From Janthinobacterium sp. 17J80-10 (lineage in GTDB: Bacteria; Pseudomonadota; Gammaproteobacteria; Burkholderiales; Burkholderiaceae_D): 64,000 bases of DNA. The notes beneath the pieces are model-generated. The model was not told the origin of the DNA. It saw nothing but the letters and a program-made list of their open reading frames with translations, and did no database searches. The DNA lies in assembly GCF_004114795.1 (NCBI RefSeq), contig NZ_CP035311.1:3906001-3970000 (forward strand), given 5' to 3'. Shown here piece after piece: positions 16,719-27,731 of this stretch. A program made the position numbers and the translations under genes. Every line of letters starts with the position of its first letter. The stretch's first letter is position 1.

Positions 16719-17483
16719 TCAGGCGGCTTCTTCGGGCTTTTGCGTCATCCGCACGAACATCGGCGCCACCAGCAAGCCGATCTCATACAGCAGGCACAGG
16801 GGAATGGCGAGGAACAGCTGGCTCATCACATCCGGTGGCGTAACGATCGCCGCGATCACGAAAGCGCCGACGACCACGTAGGCACGGATGCTCTTTAGCT
16901 TTTCCACGGTCACCACGCCCATGCGCACCAGCACCACCACCACCACCGGCACTTCAAAGGTCAAGCCAAACGCCAGGCACATGGCCATGACGAAATCGAG
17001 ATAGTTTTCAATGTCTGGCGCAAACGATATCGACTGTGGCGCAAAGTTGTAGATGAACTTGAAGACCTGGCCAAACACCAGGAAATAACAGAACGCCACG
17101 CCGAACAGGAACAGCAGCGAGGTCGAAATCACCAGCGGCGCCACCAGGCGCTTTTCATGGGTATACAAGCCGGGCGCGACAAAGGCCCACGCCTGATAGA
17201 GCACCCACGGCAGCGCCACGATGAAAGCCGCCAGCAGGGTGATTTTCATGGGTACCAGGAACGGCGTGATGACGCCGGTGGCAATCAGCTTGGAGCCCGG
17301 CGGCAATGCGCTGATCATGGGTTGCGCAAGAAAATCATAAATCGCGCTGGGACCGGGAATGGCCAGCAGGATGGCGAAGACGATCAGGATGCCGACCGAA
17401 GCCTTCATGAGGCGATTGCGCAACTCGATCAAATGCGAGATGAACGAATCTTTGACGTCGGCGAATTCTTGGTTGTCAGTCAT
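16719..17483 (-). CDS. tatC: Sec-independent translocase subunit TatC
   Basis: TatC is the six-helix membrane receptor that, with TatB, recognises twin-arginine signals on folded proteins. The 254-residue product shows the conserved N-terminal FISHLIELRNRLMKAS (about 14-29), the first loop with PLPPGSKLIATGVITPF-like sequence, and FEVPVVVVVLVRMGVV later. The six hydrophobic segments are spaced as expected. It ends the tatABC operon, 30 bases after tatB. PetA, whose signal is twin-arginine, is a likely client encoded nearby. Confidence 0.96.
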   Translation of the reverse strand: MTDNQEFADVKDSFISHLIELRNRLMKASVGILIVFAILLAIPGPSAIYDFLAQPMISALPPGSKLIATGVITPFLVPMKITLLAAFIVALPWVLYQAWAFVAPGLYTHEKRLVAPLVISTSLLFLFGVAFCYFLVFGQVFKFIYNFAPQSISFAPDIENYLDFVMAMCLAFGLTFEVPVVVVVLVRMGVVTVEKLKSIRAYVVVGAFVIAAIVTPPDVMSQLFLAIPLCLLYEIGLLVAPMFVRMTQKPEEAA

Positions 17484-17513
17484 GGGCGTGCCGCTGCAGC
17501 GCGGCGTGATCCA

Positions 17514-18011
17514 TCAATGGAAAAAAGGCGATGATTTACGGGCAGCGGATGCCGGCCGGTATTTGGACACCCGCGCAGAAGCGGACAGCACGCGCGTCTT
17601 GTGACCGTTTTGCCGCTTGTACCAGGAGGGAATGGCAGAAGTGCGCAACAGCTTTTTCTTGCGAAAGTTTTTGGCTTTTTCCGCCAGGCGCGCCGGCGTC
17701 GGCGGATTCAGGGAAGCATAATCCGACGCGGCATCATCGCGCTCGCTGACGGCGGCGTGGATGGTGCGCCCGGCTTCTTCCAAGTCCTGCTGCAGCTCGC
17801 TGGCAGTCTCGCGCATTTCTTGCTGCATCTTGCGCAATTCCTCCATCTCCATTTCACGGCCGACTTCCGCCTTGACCTGGTTTATGTAGCGCTGCGCGCG
17901 GCCGAACAGGGTACCTGCCATGCGCGCTACCCGCGGCAGCTTCTCAGGGCCGATCACCACCAGCGCCACCACGCCGATCAGGGCGATCTTGGTCAATCCA
18001 ATATCAATCAT
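17514..18011 (-). CDS. tatB: Sec-independent translocase subunit TatB
   Basis: TatB partners TatC in the receptor complex. The 165-residue protein starts with the membrane helix MIDIGLTKIALIGVVALVVIG, followed by the hinge PEKLPRVARMAGTLFGRAQRYINQ and a long amphipathic helix rich in Glu and Lys (about 45-95). The rest is a variable basic tail. The helix start with Glu8-position changes is typical of TatB versus TatA. It lies between tatA (36 bases upstream) and tatC. Confidence 0.94.
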   Translation of the reverse strand: MIDIGLTKIALIGVVALVVIGPEKLPRVARMAGTLFGRAQRYINQVKAEVGREMEMEELRKMQQEMRETASELQQDLEEAGRTIHAAVSERDDAASDYASLNPPTPARLAEKAKNFRKKKLLRTSAIPSWYKRQNGHKTRVLSASARVSKYRPASAARKSSPFFH

Positions 18012-18047
18012 GCTTGGCGGCCGGCTTCAGTGGAAATGCGTCTGTCC

Positions 18048-18269
18048 TCAAACCTTGTTTTTTTCGCGGGCTTCGACATCGATGGTGGTCTTGTCGGCGA
18101 CCTGCGCGGCCGGCTCGGCGGGCTTGTCTTCCTCGCCCTTGACGCCATCCTTGAAGCCCTTGACTGCCTTGCCAAGATCCGACCCGACATTGCCGAGTTT
18201 TTTGGTGCCGAAAATCAAAATGACCACCACCAGCACAACCAGCCAGTGCATCCAGCTTAATCCACCCAT
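18048..18269 (-). CDS. tatA: Sec-independent translocase subunit TatA
   Basis: TatA multimerises to form the translocation element of the Tat system. The 73-residue protein has a short periplasmic N-terminus (MGGLSWMHW), one membrane helix ([12 protein letters not shown]), the hinge [23 protein letters not shown] and an acidic/basic tail. Length is at the short end of the family but complete. It is the first of tatABC. The HIT gene upstream on the same strand ends 52 bases away. Confidence 0.95.
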   Translation of the reverse strand: MGGLSWMHWLVVLVVVILIFGTKKLGNVGSDLGKAVKGFKDGVKGEEDKPAEPAAQVADKTTIDVEAREKNKV

Positions 18270-18321
18270 GTTGCTTCTCCTTGGGGAACGACAGGCGTTC
18301 CGATATCAATAATGTGCCGAT

Positions 18322-18693
18322 CTAGCCCAGGTTGCGCCATGGACGCGGCCCGCCCAGCACGTGCAAATGCAGATGGTACACCTCTTGCCCGCCTTCCGGG
18401 CCGATGTGGAGCTGGGTACGGAAACCACCTTTTCCTGGGCCTTCGGCCGCCGGGGTGTAACCGCAACCCAATTCCCGCGCCAGCTTCGGCGCCAGCAACA
18501 TCATTTTACCCAACAATGCGGCATGGCTTTCATCGCACTCCGCCAGTGTAGCAACGTGATATTTCGGGATGATTAAAAAATGTACGGGCGCAGCAGGATG
18601 AATGTCATGAAAGGCAATGACATCGTCATCTTCATAAATCGTCTTTGACGGGATTTGTTTGGCTGCAATCTTGCAAAAAATACAGTTATCCAA
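18322..18693 (-). CDS. hinT: HIT family purine nucleoside phosphoramidase, HinT-like
   Basis: The product is a histidine-triad protein of about 123 residues. It begins LDNCIFCKIAAKQIPSKTIYEDD and ends with the catalytic HLHLHVLGG (HxHxHxx), the mark of HinT, which hydrolyses adenosine 5'-phosphoramidates. I chose the TTG at 18693 as start because GGAG lies about 6 nt upstream and the family begins near this point; a start at 18726 would overlap hisE. It follows hisE by 29 bases, and comes before tatABC, so the whole his-hinT-tat block may be one transcript. Annotation as HinT is by family; the substrate is not tested. Confidence 0.92.
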   Translation of the reverse strand: MDNCIFCKIAAKQIPSKTIYEDDDVIAFHDIHPAAPVHFLIIPKYHVATLAECDESHAALLGKMMLLAPKLARELGCGYTPAAEGPGKGGFRTQLHIGPEGGQEVYHLHLHVLGGPRPWRNLG

Positions 18694-18722
18694 GGCACTC
18701 TCCTGGTGAAGGCGGGATAGGG

Positions 18723-19091
18723 TCAATCCTTGCTTTCTTCCTGTTCGCGCGCCTGCAGCTTGCGGTTGGCTTTTTCCTCGATACCGGAAATGCCTTCGCG
18801 GCGTGCAAGTTCGTCAAGCACTTGCTGCGGCGTCAGGTTGAACTGGGCCAGCATGATCATCGAATGGAACCACAGGTCGGCGCATTCATACAGCAGTTTA
18901 TCCGGCGCGGCGCCGGCGCGCACGTCCTTGGCCGCCATCACCGTTTCCGTGGCTTCTTCGCCAATTTTTTTCAGGATTGCATCGTCGCCCTTGGAAAACA
19001 GGCGCGATACGTAGGATTTTTCGGGGTCGCCGCCATTGGCCAGCTTGCGCGCTTCGATCACGGCAGCCAGGCGATTCAGGGTTTCACTCAT
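18723..19091 (-). CDS. hisE: Phosphoribosyl-ATP pyrophosphatase
   Basis: HisE removes pyrophosphate from phosphoribosyl-ATP, the second step of histidine synthesis. The 122-residue protein has the all-alpha MazG-like fold with [31 protein letters not shown] (about 25-55), whose Glu residues bind metal, and [30 protein letters not shown]. It is a separate protein here, whereas enterobacteria fuse it to HisI. It lies 12 bases after hisI at the end of the his block. Confidence 0.95.
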   Translation of the reverse strand: MSETLNRLAAVIEARKLANGGDPEKSYVSRLFSKGDDAILKKIGEEATETVMAAKDVRAGAAPDKLLYECADLWFHSMIMLAQFNLTPQQVLDELARREGISGIEEKANRKLQAREQEESKD

Positions 19092-19103
19092 GATGTTTGC
19101 TAT

Positions 19104-19499
19104 TCACTTGTAGATGCTGTCGGGGTCTTTCAGGACCGGCTCGACGGCGTGCCAGGCCCCCCCGTCTTCGAGCTTTTCAAAGAAGCAGGAATGGCGACCG
19201 GTGTGGCAGGCGATGCTGCCGGCTTGCGTGACTTTCAGCAGCACCACGTCCTGGTCGCAATCCAGGCGGATTTCATGGACTTTCTGGGTATGGCCGGATT
19301 CCTCGCCCTTGTGCCAGAGTTTCTTGCGCGAACGGCTCCAGTACACGGCTTCGCCCAGCTCAACGGTCTTGGCGAGGGCGTCGCGGTTCATCCAGGCGAA
19401 CATCAGCACGTCGTTGCTGCCGACTTCCTGGGCAATCACCGGCACCAAGCCATTTTCATCCCACTTGACGTGGTTCAGCCAGAGGTTGCCCGTGCTCAT
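19104..19499 (-). CDS. hisI: Phosphoribosyl-AMP cyclohydrolase
   Basis: HisI opens the purine ring of phosphoribosyl-AMP, the third step of histidine synthesis, using a zinc and a magnesium site. The 131-residue protein has [13 protein letters not shown] (about 29-41), the metal-binding [11 protein letters not shown] (about 80-90) and the cysteine pair in [12 protein letters not shown]. Length and motifs are standard. Its start overlaps the end of hisF by four bases (ATGA), so the two are translationally coupled. Confidence 0.95.
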   Translation of the reverse strand: MSTGNLWLNHVKWDENGLVPVIAQEVGSNDVLMFAWMNRDALAKTVELGEAVYWSRSRKKLWHKGEESGHTQKVHEIRLDCDQDVVLLKVTQAGSIACHTGRHSCFFEKLEDGGAWHAVEPVLKDPDSIYK

Positions 19500-20260
19500 G
19501 CCAGCCTCACCGGGATACCCTGGGCATCCATGAAACGCTTGGCTTCGCCCACCGTATGCTGGCCGTAATGGAAAATGCTGGCAGCCAGGACGGCATCGGC
19601 ATGGCCCAGCCTGATGCCGTCTGCCAGGTCCTGCAAGCCACCCACGCCGCCGGAAGCGATGACAGGGACATTGACGGCATCAGAAACCGCGCGCGTCAGC
19701 GCCAGGTCGAAGCCGCTCTTGGTACCGTCGCGGTCCATGCTGGTCAGGAGCAATTCGCCCACGCCCAGCTGCTCCATCTTTTGCGCCCATTCGACGACGT
19801 CGATGCCGGTCGCCTTGCGCCCACCATGGGTAAACACTTCCCAGCGCCCTTCGCTAACCCGCTTGGCATCGATCGCCACCACGATGCATTGCGAACCGTA
19901 TTTTTGCGCCGACTCGTAGACCAGCTGCGGATTGGCCACCGCGGCACTGTTCATGCTGACCTTGTCGGCGCCGGCATTCAGGAGGCGCCGCACATCTTCG
20001 ACGGCGCGCACGCCGCCGCCCACCGTCAGGGGAATGAAGACCTGGGAAGCCACCGCTTCGATGATGTGCAGGATCAGGTCGCGCTCGTCGGAAGTTGCTG
20101 TGATATCGAGGAAGGTGATTTCATCGGCGCCCTGTTCGTCATAGCGGCGGGCAATTTCGACGGGGTCGCCGGCATCGCGCAGCTCGACGAAATTGATGCC
20201 CTTGACGACACGGCCCGCCGTGACATCGAGGCAGGGGATGATGCGTTTAGCCAGCGCCAT
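19496..20260 (-). CDS. hisF: Imidazole glycerol phosphate synthase, cyclase subunit
   Basis: HisF is the cyclase half of IGP synthase; it takes ammonia from HisH and PRFAR to give imidazole glycerol phosphate and AICAR. The 254-residue (beta-alpha)8 barrel has catalytic Asp11 in IIPCLDV and Asp130-type residue in [11 protein letters not shown], with phosphate-binding [11 protein letters not shown] and [11 protein letters not shown]. The AICAR by-product feeds purine synthesis. It sits between hisA and hisI; hisH is encoded 870 bases upstream in the same block. Confidence 0.97.
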   Translation of the reverse strand: MALAKRIIPCLDVTAGRVVKGINFVELRDAGDPVEIARRYDEQGADEITFLDITATSDERDLILHIIEAVASQVFIPLTVGGGVRAVEDVRRLLNAGADKVSMNSAAVANPQLVYESAQKYGSQCIVVAIDAKRVSEGRWEVFTHGGRKATGIDVVEWAQKMEQLGVGELLLTSMDRDGTKSGFDLALTRAVSDAVNVPVIASGGVGGLQDLADGIRLGHADAVLAASIFHYGQHTVGEAKRFMDAQGIPVRLA

Positions 20261-20307
20261 ATGTGCTTCGTTTAACCTTGTTACGTGTTTGTTGCGTATT
20301 GCTGCGA

Positions 20308-21078
20308 TTATTCAGCGTCGCCCAGCTCGTCGGCACGGTCCTGGGCACTGCGCAGGTCCAGCGTGCCTTCATAGATGGAACGGCCGCAGATGACGCCTTC
20401 GATACCTTCGGACTCGACCGCGCACAGCGCCTCGACATCCTTGATGCTGTGCACGCCGCCTGAGGCGATGACAGGGATCGTCATGCTTTGCGCCAGCTTC
20501 ACGGTCGCTTCGATATTGACGCCGCCCATCATGCCGTCGCGGCCAATATCGGTATAGACGATCGATTCGACGCCGTAATCCTCGAATTTCTTCGCCAGGT
20601 CGATCACTTCATGCCCGGTCAGCTTGCTCCAGCCGTCGGTTGCGACCTTGCCATCCCTGGCATCCAGGCCAACGATGATCTGCCCGGGGAAGGCGCTGCA
20701 GGCGTCGTGCAGAAAGCCGGGGCTCTTGACGGCGGCAGTGCCGATGATGATGTAGGACAGGCCGCCATCGAGATAGCGCTCGATGGTATCGAGGTCGCGG
20801 ATGCCGCCACCCAGCTGCACGGGGATTTCCTCGATATCGTTTTCAGCGGCAAAATCCTGCACCGCACGGATGATGGACTTCACGGCAGCGGCGTTCTTGG
20901 GCACGCCGGCAAAGGCGCCGTTCAGGTCAACCAGGTGCAGGCGGCGCGCGCCCTGTTCCAGCCAATGCCGCGCCATCTTGGCGGGATCGTCGGAAAATAC
21001 GGTGGCCTGGTCCATGTCGCCCTGTTTCAGGCGAACGCAGTGACCATCCTTGAGATCGATAGCAGGTATGAGCAGCAT
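20308..21078 (-). CDS. hisA: Phosphoribosylformimino-AICAR ribotide isomerase
   Basis: HisA isomerises ProFAR to PRFAR, the fourth step of histidine synthesis. The 256-residue barrel is homologous to HisF: the N-terminal [20 protein letters not shown] has the catalytic Asp8, the middle has [17 protein letters not shown], and [13 protein letters not shown] carries the second catalytic Asp. The C-terminal phosphate loop is [14 protein letters not shown]. The gene lies 53 bases after hisH and 47 bases before hisF. Confidence 0.97.
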   Translation of the reverse strand: MLLIPAIDLKDGHCVRLKQGDMDQATVFSDDPAKMARHWLEQGARRLHLVDLNGAFAGVPKNAAAVKSIIRAVQDFAAENDIEEIPVQLGGGIRDLDTIERYLDGGLSYIIIGTAAVKSPGFLHDACSAFPGQIIVGLDARDGKVATDGWSKLTGHEVIDLAKKFEDYGVESIVYTDIGRDGMMGGVNIEATVKLAQSMTIPVIASGGVHSIKDVEALCAVESEGIEGVICGRSIYEGTLDLRSAQDRADELGDAE

Positions 21079-21131
21079 GGCTAGCGGATGTGTGGTTAAT
21101 TATTGGTAGTTTAAGGAAGTACTAATGGAAT

Positions 21132-21776
21132 TTACGGCTTCCAGTCCACGAAGTTCTTATACAGGCGCAAACCTGCAGCAGCGCTTTTTTCAGGGTGAAA
21201 CTGTGTTGCAAAAATATTTTCCCGCACTACTGCGCAGGTGAATAACTGGCCGTATTCGGTTTGACCGGCAATATGCGCCGCATCGTCCGGCACCGCGTAA
21301 TAACTGTGGACGAAATAAAAGTAGCTGTCGTCGGCGATGCCTTGCCAGAGCGGATGCAGAGACGCCTGCGACTGCCTGACCCGGTTCCAGCCCATCTGCG
21401 GCACTTTGTAGCGGGAACCGTCCGGCTGCAACTGGCCATCCAGGCGAAAACGCACCACCTTGCCCGGCAACAGGCCAAGGCCTGGCGTATCGCCTTCCTC
21501 GCTCCAGTCGAACAGCATTTGTTCGCCGACGCACACGCCAAACAGCGGCTTGTTGCGCGCCGCTTCCAGCACGGCTTCCTGCACGCCCGACTCGCGCAGG
21601 CTGCGCATGCAATCCGGCATGGCGCCCTGTCCCGGCAATACGACCCGGTCAGCCGCGCGAATATCGGCCGCATCGCCCGAGATCCGCACATCGGCCTCGG
21701 GGGCCACATGGATCAATGCCTGCGCTACCGAGCGCAAGTTGCCCATGCCGTAATCCACCACCACAATTTTGTTCAT
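21132..21776 (-). CDS. hisH: Imidazole glycerol phosphate synthase, glutaminase subunit
   Basis: HisH hydrolyses glutamine and channels ammonia to HisF. The 214-residue class I amidotransferase has the nucleophile Cys in [14 protein letters not shown], the oxyanion region [10 protein letters not shown], and the His-Glu pair in [13 protein letters not shown] near the C-terminus, so the triad is complete. The gene follows hisB by 52 bases and precedes hisA by 53. Its need for glutamine ties histidine synthesis to nitrogen status. Confidence 0.97.
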   Translation of the reverse strand: MNKIVVVDYGMGNLRSVAQALIHVAPEADVRISGDAADIRAADRVVLPGQGAMPDCMRSLRESGVQEAVLEAARNKPLFGVCVGEQMLFDWSEEGDTPGLGLLPGKVVRFRLDGQLQPDGSRYKVPQMGWNRVRQSQASLHPLWQGIADDSYFYFVHSYYAVPDDAAHIAGQTEYGQLFTCAVVRENIFATQFHPEKSAAAGLRLYKNFVDWKP

Positions 21777-21828
21777 GATAAGGCTTGTTGGCGCATTCCT
21801 GGTTCAGGACAGCGCTTTTAGTTTCTTG

Positions 21829-22425
21829 TTACAAACTGCCCTTGGTCGACGGAATCGTGCCGGCCGCGCGCGCATCTAGTTCGGCGGCCATGCGCAACGC
21901 ACGGCCGAACGCCTTGAACACTGTTTCGCACTGATGGTGGGCATTGTCGCCACGCAGGTTATCGATATGCAGGGTCACCAGGGCATGGTTGACAAAGCCC
22001 TGGAAAAATTCGCGGGTCAGGTCGACATCGAATGCGCCAATCATCGAGCGCGTAAACGGCAGGTGATATTCGAGGCCGGGACGGCCGGAAAAATCCACCA
22101 CCACGCGCGACAGGGCTTCGTCGAGGGGGACGTAGGCATGGCCATAGCGGCGAATGCCTTTCTTGTCGCCCATCGCCTGCGCCACGGCCTGGCCGAGGGT
22201 GATGCCGACATCCTCGACAGTGTGGTGGGCATCGATGTGCAAGTCGCCCTTGGCTTCGATGTCCAGGTCGATCAGGCCGTGACGGGCGATCTGGTCGAGC
22301 ATGTGGTCGAGAAACGGCACGCCGGTATTCAGCTTTTGCTGGCCGCTGCCATCGAGGTTGATGGCGACGCGGATTTGCGTCTCGTTGGTATTGCGCACGA
22401 CTTCGGCGCTGCGTTGCTTGGACAT
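21829..22425 (-). CDS. hisB: Imidazoleglycerol-phosphate dehydratase
   Basis: HisB dehydrates imidazole glycerol phosphate to imidazole acetol phosphate, the substrate for HisC. The 198-residue monofunctional form has the duplicated histidine motifs [18 protein letters not shown] and [18 protein letters not shown] that bind two manganese ions, and lacks the phosphatase domain seen in enterobacteria. I start it at 22425 (MSKQRSAEV); the frame extends to 22509 but that would not match the family. The next enzyme, HisC, is not encoded beside it: the methyltransferase gene lies in that place, 159 bases upstream. Confidence 0.96.
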   Translation of the reverse strand: MSKQRSAEVVRNTNETQIRVAINLDGSGQQKLNTGVPFLDHMLDQIARHGLIDLDIEAKGDLHIDAHHTVEDVGITLGQAVAQAMGDKKGIRRYGHAYVPLDEALSRVVVDFSGRPGLEYHLPFTRSMIGAFDVDLTREFFQGFVNHALVTLHIDNLRGDNAHHQCETVFKAFGRALRMAAELDARAAGTIPSTKGSL

Positions 22426-22584
22426 GGTATTCCGTGACAGACAATAATTATGCGAGCATTTTACCCATATTTTCGGCTGGAATTCGGCGCGCGGGCGGAT
22501 AGTTGGCAATCCCCTGCGATTGTTCCGGCAAGCCTTGCATGGACAACAACAAAAATTCGCCTCCTGCAGGCTTGCGAGACTGTC

Positions 22585-23370
22585 TTACTGCCCCTCTTCC
22601 GCCGCCGCCAGCTCGGACGGCAATGCATCGAGCCGGCGCTGGATCAGGTCGCAATAGACGGGGTTCAGTTCGAAGCCGACAAAATTGCGCCCGCAGCGCC
22701 GCGCAGCCACGGCCGTGGTGCCGCTGCCCATGAAGGGATCCAGCACCACGCCGCCGGGCGGGCACGATGCCTTGACCATGCGCTCGATGATTTCCAGCGG
22801 CTTCTGGGTCGGATGGTCAGCGCGCTCGCGGTGTTCGCGGTGCAGGCGCGAGACGCTCCAGACATCCTTGGGGTTGTAACCCATCTCCAGCCACTTGGCG
22901 CCGACGAAAATGGCGCGCGTGCGGGCCTTCTTGGTTTGCTCGTCATAGGGAATGCGCACCGCGTCGAGGTCGAAATGATAATCGCGCGACTTGACGAACA
23001 AACCGACGTTGTCATGCACCGAGGAGAAGCGCCGGGTGCTGCCGCCCATGGATGGCACGCGCCGGTCCCAGATGATTTCATTCACCATGGTCATGCGCTG
23101 CTTCAACAGTACGAACACTTCCGGCGAATAGCGCCAAGTCAGGAAAATATACAAACTGCCCGTCGCCTTCAGCTTGGGCAGCGCGATATCGATCCATTCC
23201 TCCATCCACGCCAGGTAGGCTGCCGTGTCGAGCTTGTCGGAATCGTTGCCGTAATCCTTGCCCAGGCCATACGGCGGATCGGCGACGATCAAGTCCACCG
23301 AGGCATCTTGCAGACGCGCCATGCCGGTAATCGCATCCTCGCAATGGATGCGGTTGAGCCAGTCGCTCAT
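22585..23370 (-). CDS. Orphan adenine-type DNA methyltransferase, beta class (YhdJ-like)
   Basis: The 261-residue protein has motif IV first, VDLIVADPPYGLGKDYG (about 26-42), and the SAM-binding motif near the C-terminus, GVVLDPFMGSGTTAVAARR (about 213-231), so it is a beta-class enzyme with the recognition domain between. DPPY points to N6-adenine methylation. HPTQKPLEIIERMV is a typical motif X. Both catalytic motifs are intact, and the layout resembles the Escherichia coli orphan YhdJ. No restriction gene lies nearby. It sits in the his operon, between hisD and hisB, where related bacteria usually have hisC. It may methylate DNA for regulation or be a passenger; the recognition site is unknown. 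Confidence 0.9.
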   Translation of the reverse strand: MSDWLNRIHCEDAITGMARLQDASVDLIVADPPYGLGKDYGNDSDKLDTAAYLAWMEEWIDIALPKLKATGSLYIFLTWRYSPEVFVLLKQRMTMVNEIIWDRRVPSMGGSTRRFSSVHDNVGLFVKSRDYHFDLDAVRIPYDEQTKKARTRAIFVGAKWLEMGYNPKDVWSVSRLHREHRERADHPTQKPLEIIERMVKASCPPGGVVLDPFMGSGTTAVAARRCGRNFVGFELNPVYCDLIQRRLDALPSELAAAEEGQ

Positions 23371-23395
23371 ATGCTCACCCTGGCGCGCCGGGGAA

Positions 23396-24709
23396 TCATT
23401 TCAGGCGATACTCGGCCGAGCGCGCGTGGGCCTGCAAGCCTTCGCCGTAAGCCAGTTCAGCCGCCACCTTGCCCAATGTTTGCGCCCCGGCTTCACTGAC
23501 GAAAATGACGCTGGAACGCTTCTGGAAATCATAGACGCCCAGCGGCGATGAAAAGCGCGCGGTGCGCGAGGTCGGCAGCACGTGATTGGGTCCCGCGCAA
23601 TAATCGCCCAGGGATTCGGAAGAAAACCGGCCGAGGAACATGGCGCCGGCATGGCGGATCTGGTCGGCCCAGCGTTGCGGCTCGGCAGCGGAAATCTCCA
23701 GGTGCTCTGCGGCAATGAAATTGGCGATGTCGCACGCCTCTTCCATGTCGCGCACCTTGACCAGGGCGCCGCGGTTGGTCAGCGAGGTGCGAATCACTTC
23801 CTGGCGCGGCATGTCGCCGACCAGCCTGTCGATGCTGGCCTGCACGCGGGCGATGTAAGCGGCATCCGGGCAAAGCAGGATGGATTGCGCCAGCTCGTCG
23901 TGCTCGGCTTGCGAAAACAAGTCCATGGCGATCCAGTCCGGGTCGGTGCTGCCATCGCACAGCACGAGGATTTCCGAAGGACCGGCGATCATGTCGATGC
24001 CGACAGTGCCGAAGACACGGCGCTTGGCGGCGGCGACGTAGGCATTGCCGGGGCCGACGATCTTGTCCACCGCTGGAATGGTATCGGTGCCGTAGGCCAG
24101 CGCGGCGACCGCTTGCGCGCCGCCGATGGTGAAGACGCGGTCGACGCCGGCAATCGCGGCGGCCGCCAGCACCAGCGGGTTCTTCACACCATCCGGTGTG
24201 GGCACCACCATGATCACTTCGGCGACGCCGGCGACCTTGGCGGGAATCGCATTCATCAATACCGACGAGGGATAGGCAGCCTTGCCACCCGGGACATAAA
24301 TGCCGACACGGTCGAGCGGCGTGACTTTTTGCCCCAGCACGGTGCCGTCGGCTTCGGTGTAACTGAAACCGGCCGAACCGCACTCGGCCTTTTGCCGTTC
24401 GTGATAAGCGCGCACGCGGTCGGCCGCAGTTTGCAGTGCGGCGCGGCGCGGCGCCGGCAAAGCTTCGAGCGCCGCCAGCAATTCGGCGCGCGGGATTTCC
24501 AGGGAAGCCACGGTGGACGCCTGCAGGCGGTCGAACCTGTTGGTGTACTCCAGCACGGCAGCGTCGCCGCGCGCCTTGACCTCGGCCAGGATCGCAGCTG
24601 CGGCACGGTCGATCGCCTCGTCCTCGGATGCCTCGAAGGCCAGCACATGGGCGAGCTGCTGCCTGAAGTTGGCCTGGGTGGAATCAAGGGTACGAATCTG
24701 GATCGTCAT
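23396..24709 (-). CDS. hisD: Histidinol dehydrogenase
   Basis: HisD oxidises histidinol to histidine in two NAD-dependent steps, the last of the pathway. The 437-residue protein has the signature segments [33 protein letters not shown] (about 137-169), [29 protein letters not shown] with the zinc-binding and catalytic His-Glu-His region, and the C-terminal [20 protein letters not shown]. Length is standard. It follows hisG by 48 bases and precedes the methyltransferase by 25. Confidence 0.97.
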   Translation of the reverse strand: MTIQIRTLDSTQANFRQQLAHVLAFEASEDEAIDRAAAAILAEVKARGDAAVLEYTNRFDRLQASTVASLEIPRAELLAALEALPAPRRAALQTAADRVRAYHERQKAECGSAGFSYTEADGTVLGQKVTPLDRVGIYVPGGKAAYPSSVLMNAIPAKVAGVAEVIMVVPTPDGVKNPLVLAAAAIAGVDRVFTIGGAQAVAALAYGTDTIPAVDKIVGPGNAYVAAAKRRVFGTVGIDMIAGPSEILVLCDGSTDPDWIAMDLFSQAEHDELAQSILLCPDAAYIARVQASIDRLVGDMPRQEVIRTSLTNRGALVKVRDMEEACDIANFIAAEHLEISAAEPQRWADQIRHAGAMFLGRFSSESLGDYCAGPNHVLPTSRTARFSSPLGVYDFQKRSSVIFVSEAGAQTLGKVAAELAYGEGLQAHARSAEYRLK

Positions 24710-24757
24710 GGCATTTCGCTTTCCGGCGCAGCGCGGGCAGCGCCTCTGATAGTTTGC

Positions 24758-25410
24758 TTAAGTCGTGGCTTGCGAGGCGCGCTCGAAGGCAGCCAGAATC
24801 GGCTGCAGGCGCTCGCGCTTGAGTTTCAGGGCAGCCTGGTTGACCACTAGGCGCGATGAAATCTGCATGATGTGCTCGACCTCGACCAGGTTATTGGCAC
24901 GCAGGGTGCTGCCGCTGCTGACCAGGTCGACGATGGCATCCGACAGGCCGACCAGCGGCGCCAGCTCCATCGAACCATACAGCTTGATCAAGTCCACATG
25001 CACGCCCTTGGCGGCGAAATGCTCGCGGGCGCATTGCACGTACTTGGTCGCCACGCGCAGGCGTGCGCCATGGCGCACCGCGCTGGCATAGTCAAAACCC
25101 GCCTGCACCGCCACCGACATGCGGCACTTGGCAATGTTCAGGTCGATCGGCTGGTACAGGCCTTCGCCGCCATGTTCCAGCAATACATCCTTGCCAGCCA
25201 CGCCGAAATCGGCGGCGCCGTATTGCACGTAGGTCGGCACGTCGGACGCGCGCACGATGATGACGCGCACCTGCGGGTCATTGGTCGGCAGGATCAGCTT
25301 GCGCGAGCTTTCCGGGTCTTCCGTGACGCTGATGCCGGCGGCCTGCAAGAGCGGCAGGGTTTCTTCGAAAATACGGCCTTTGGACAGGGCCAGGGTCAGT
25401 TGCTGGTCCA

Positions 25411-25411
<1 letters not shown>
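24758..25411 (-). CDS. hisG: ATP phosphoribosyltransferase, short form
   Basis: HisG catalyses the first step, ATP plus PRPP to phosphoribosyl-ATP, and controls pathway flux. The 217-residue product is the short form. It starts [18 protein letters not shown], and has [18 protein letters not shown] and the PRPP-binding [18 protein letters not shown], but lacks the C-terminal histidine-binding domain of long HisG. Short HisG proteins need HisZ as regulatory partner, and no hisZ is in the window. Its ATG overlaps the murA stop by one base. Confidence 0.96.
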
Positions 25412-26896
<1,485 letters not shown>

Positions 26897-26972
26897 GATT
26901 TCAGGATTCCTCTCGTCGCCATTCGTGGCAACATAAACAAGGGCGTACGCGGCGGCACGCCCGGTGACACGA

Positions 26973-27731
26973 TCAATGACGCAATTTATAGCCGATTTTC
27001 AGCAAGTGGATGGCAAAACCGGCCAACACCAGAAAAAATATCCCGACGATGGCAAGGCTGGTCACGGGATCGACATCCGACTGGCCAAAGAAACCATAGC
27101 GGAAGCCGTCGATCATGTAAAAAAACGGGTTGAAGCGCGAGACAGTTTGCCAGAACGGCGGCAGAGAATGGATCGAATAGAAGACGCCCGCCAGAAAAGT
27201 TGCCGGCATGATCAGGAAGTTCTGGAAAGCCGCCAGCTGGTCAAATTTTTCTGCCCAGATACCGGCAACCAGTCCCATGGTGCCGAGGATGGCGGCGCCC
27301 AGCAAGGCAAACACGCCGATCCACCAGGGCGCAACGAAGGTTAAATCGCCAAACCACGCCGTGATGAGGAAGACGCCTGTGCCGACCACCAGTCCGCGCA
27401 CCGCGGCTGCCAGCACATAGGCGCCGAACAGTTCCCAGTGCGACAACGGCGGCAACAGGACGAAAACGAGGTTGCCGGTGATCTTGGACTGGATCAGCGA
27501 TGAAGAAGAATTGGCGAAGGCGTTCTGCAGCACGCTCATCATCACCAGGCCCGGAATCAGGAAAGCGGTATAGCTGACGCGGTCATAGACTTGCACATGT
27601 TCTTCAAGCACATGGCCGAAGATCAGCAGGTACAGCATGGCGGTCATGATCGGCGCCGTGATGGTTTGCGTCGCCACTTTCCAGAAACGCAGGATTTCCT
27701 TGTAAAACAAGGTCTGGAAGCCGCTCTTCAT
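26973..27731 (-). CDS. ABC-2 type exporter permease
   Basis: The 252-residue protein is an ABC-2 family membrane subunit with about six helices: for example near 32-50 (TAPIMTAMLYLLIFGHVL), 130-155 and 220-245. It carries the SGFQTLFYKEILRFWKVATQT N-terminus and the family pattern NPFFYMIDGFRYGFFG. It pairs with the ATPase gene, whose last four bases overlap its ATGA start. The pair resembles YadG/YadH and other exporters of unknown substrate. Its place between mla and murA suggests an envelope lipid or polymer, but that is inference only. Confidence 0.9.
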   Translation of the reverse strand: MKSGFQTLFYKEILRFWKVATQTITAPIMTAMLYLLIFGHVLEEHVQVYDRVSYTAFLIPGLVMMSVLQNAFANSSSSLIQSKITGNLVFVLLPPLSHWELFGAYVLAAAVRGLVVGTGVFLITAWFGDLTFVAPWWIGVFALLGAAILGTMGLVAGIWAEKFDQLAAFQNFLIMPATFLAGVFYSIHSLPPFWQTVSRFNPFFYMIDGFRYGFFGQSDVDPVTSLAIVGIFFLVLAGFAIHLLKIGYKLRH

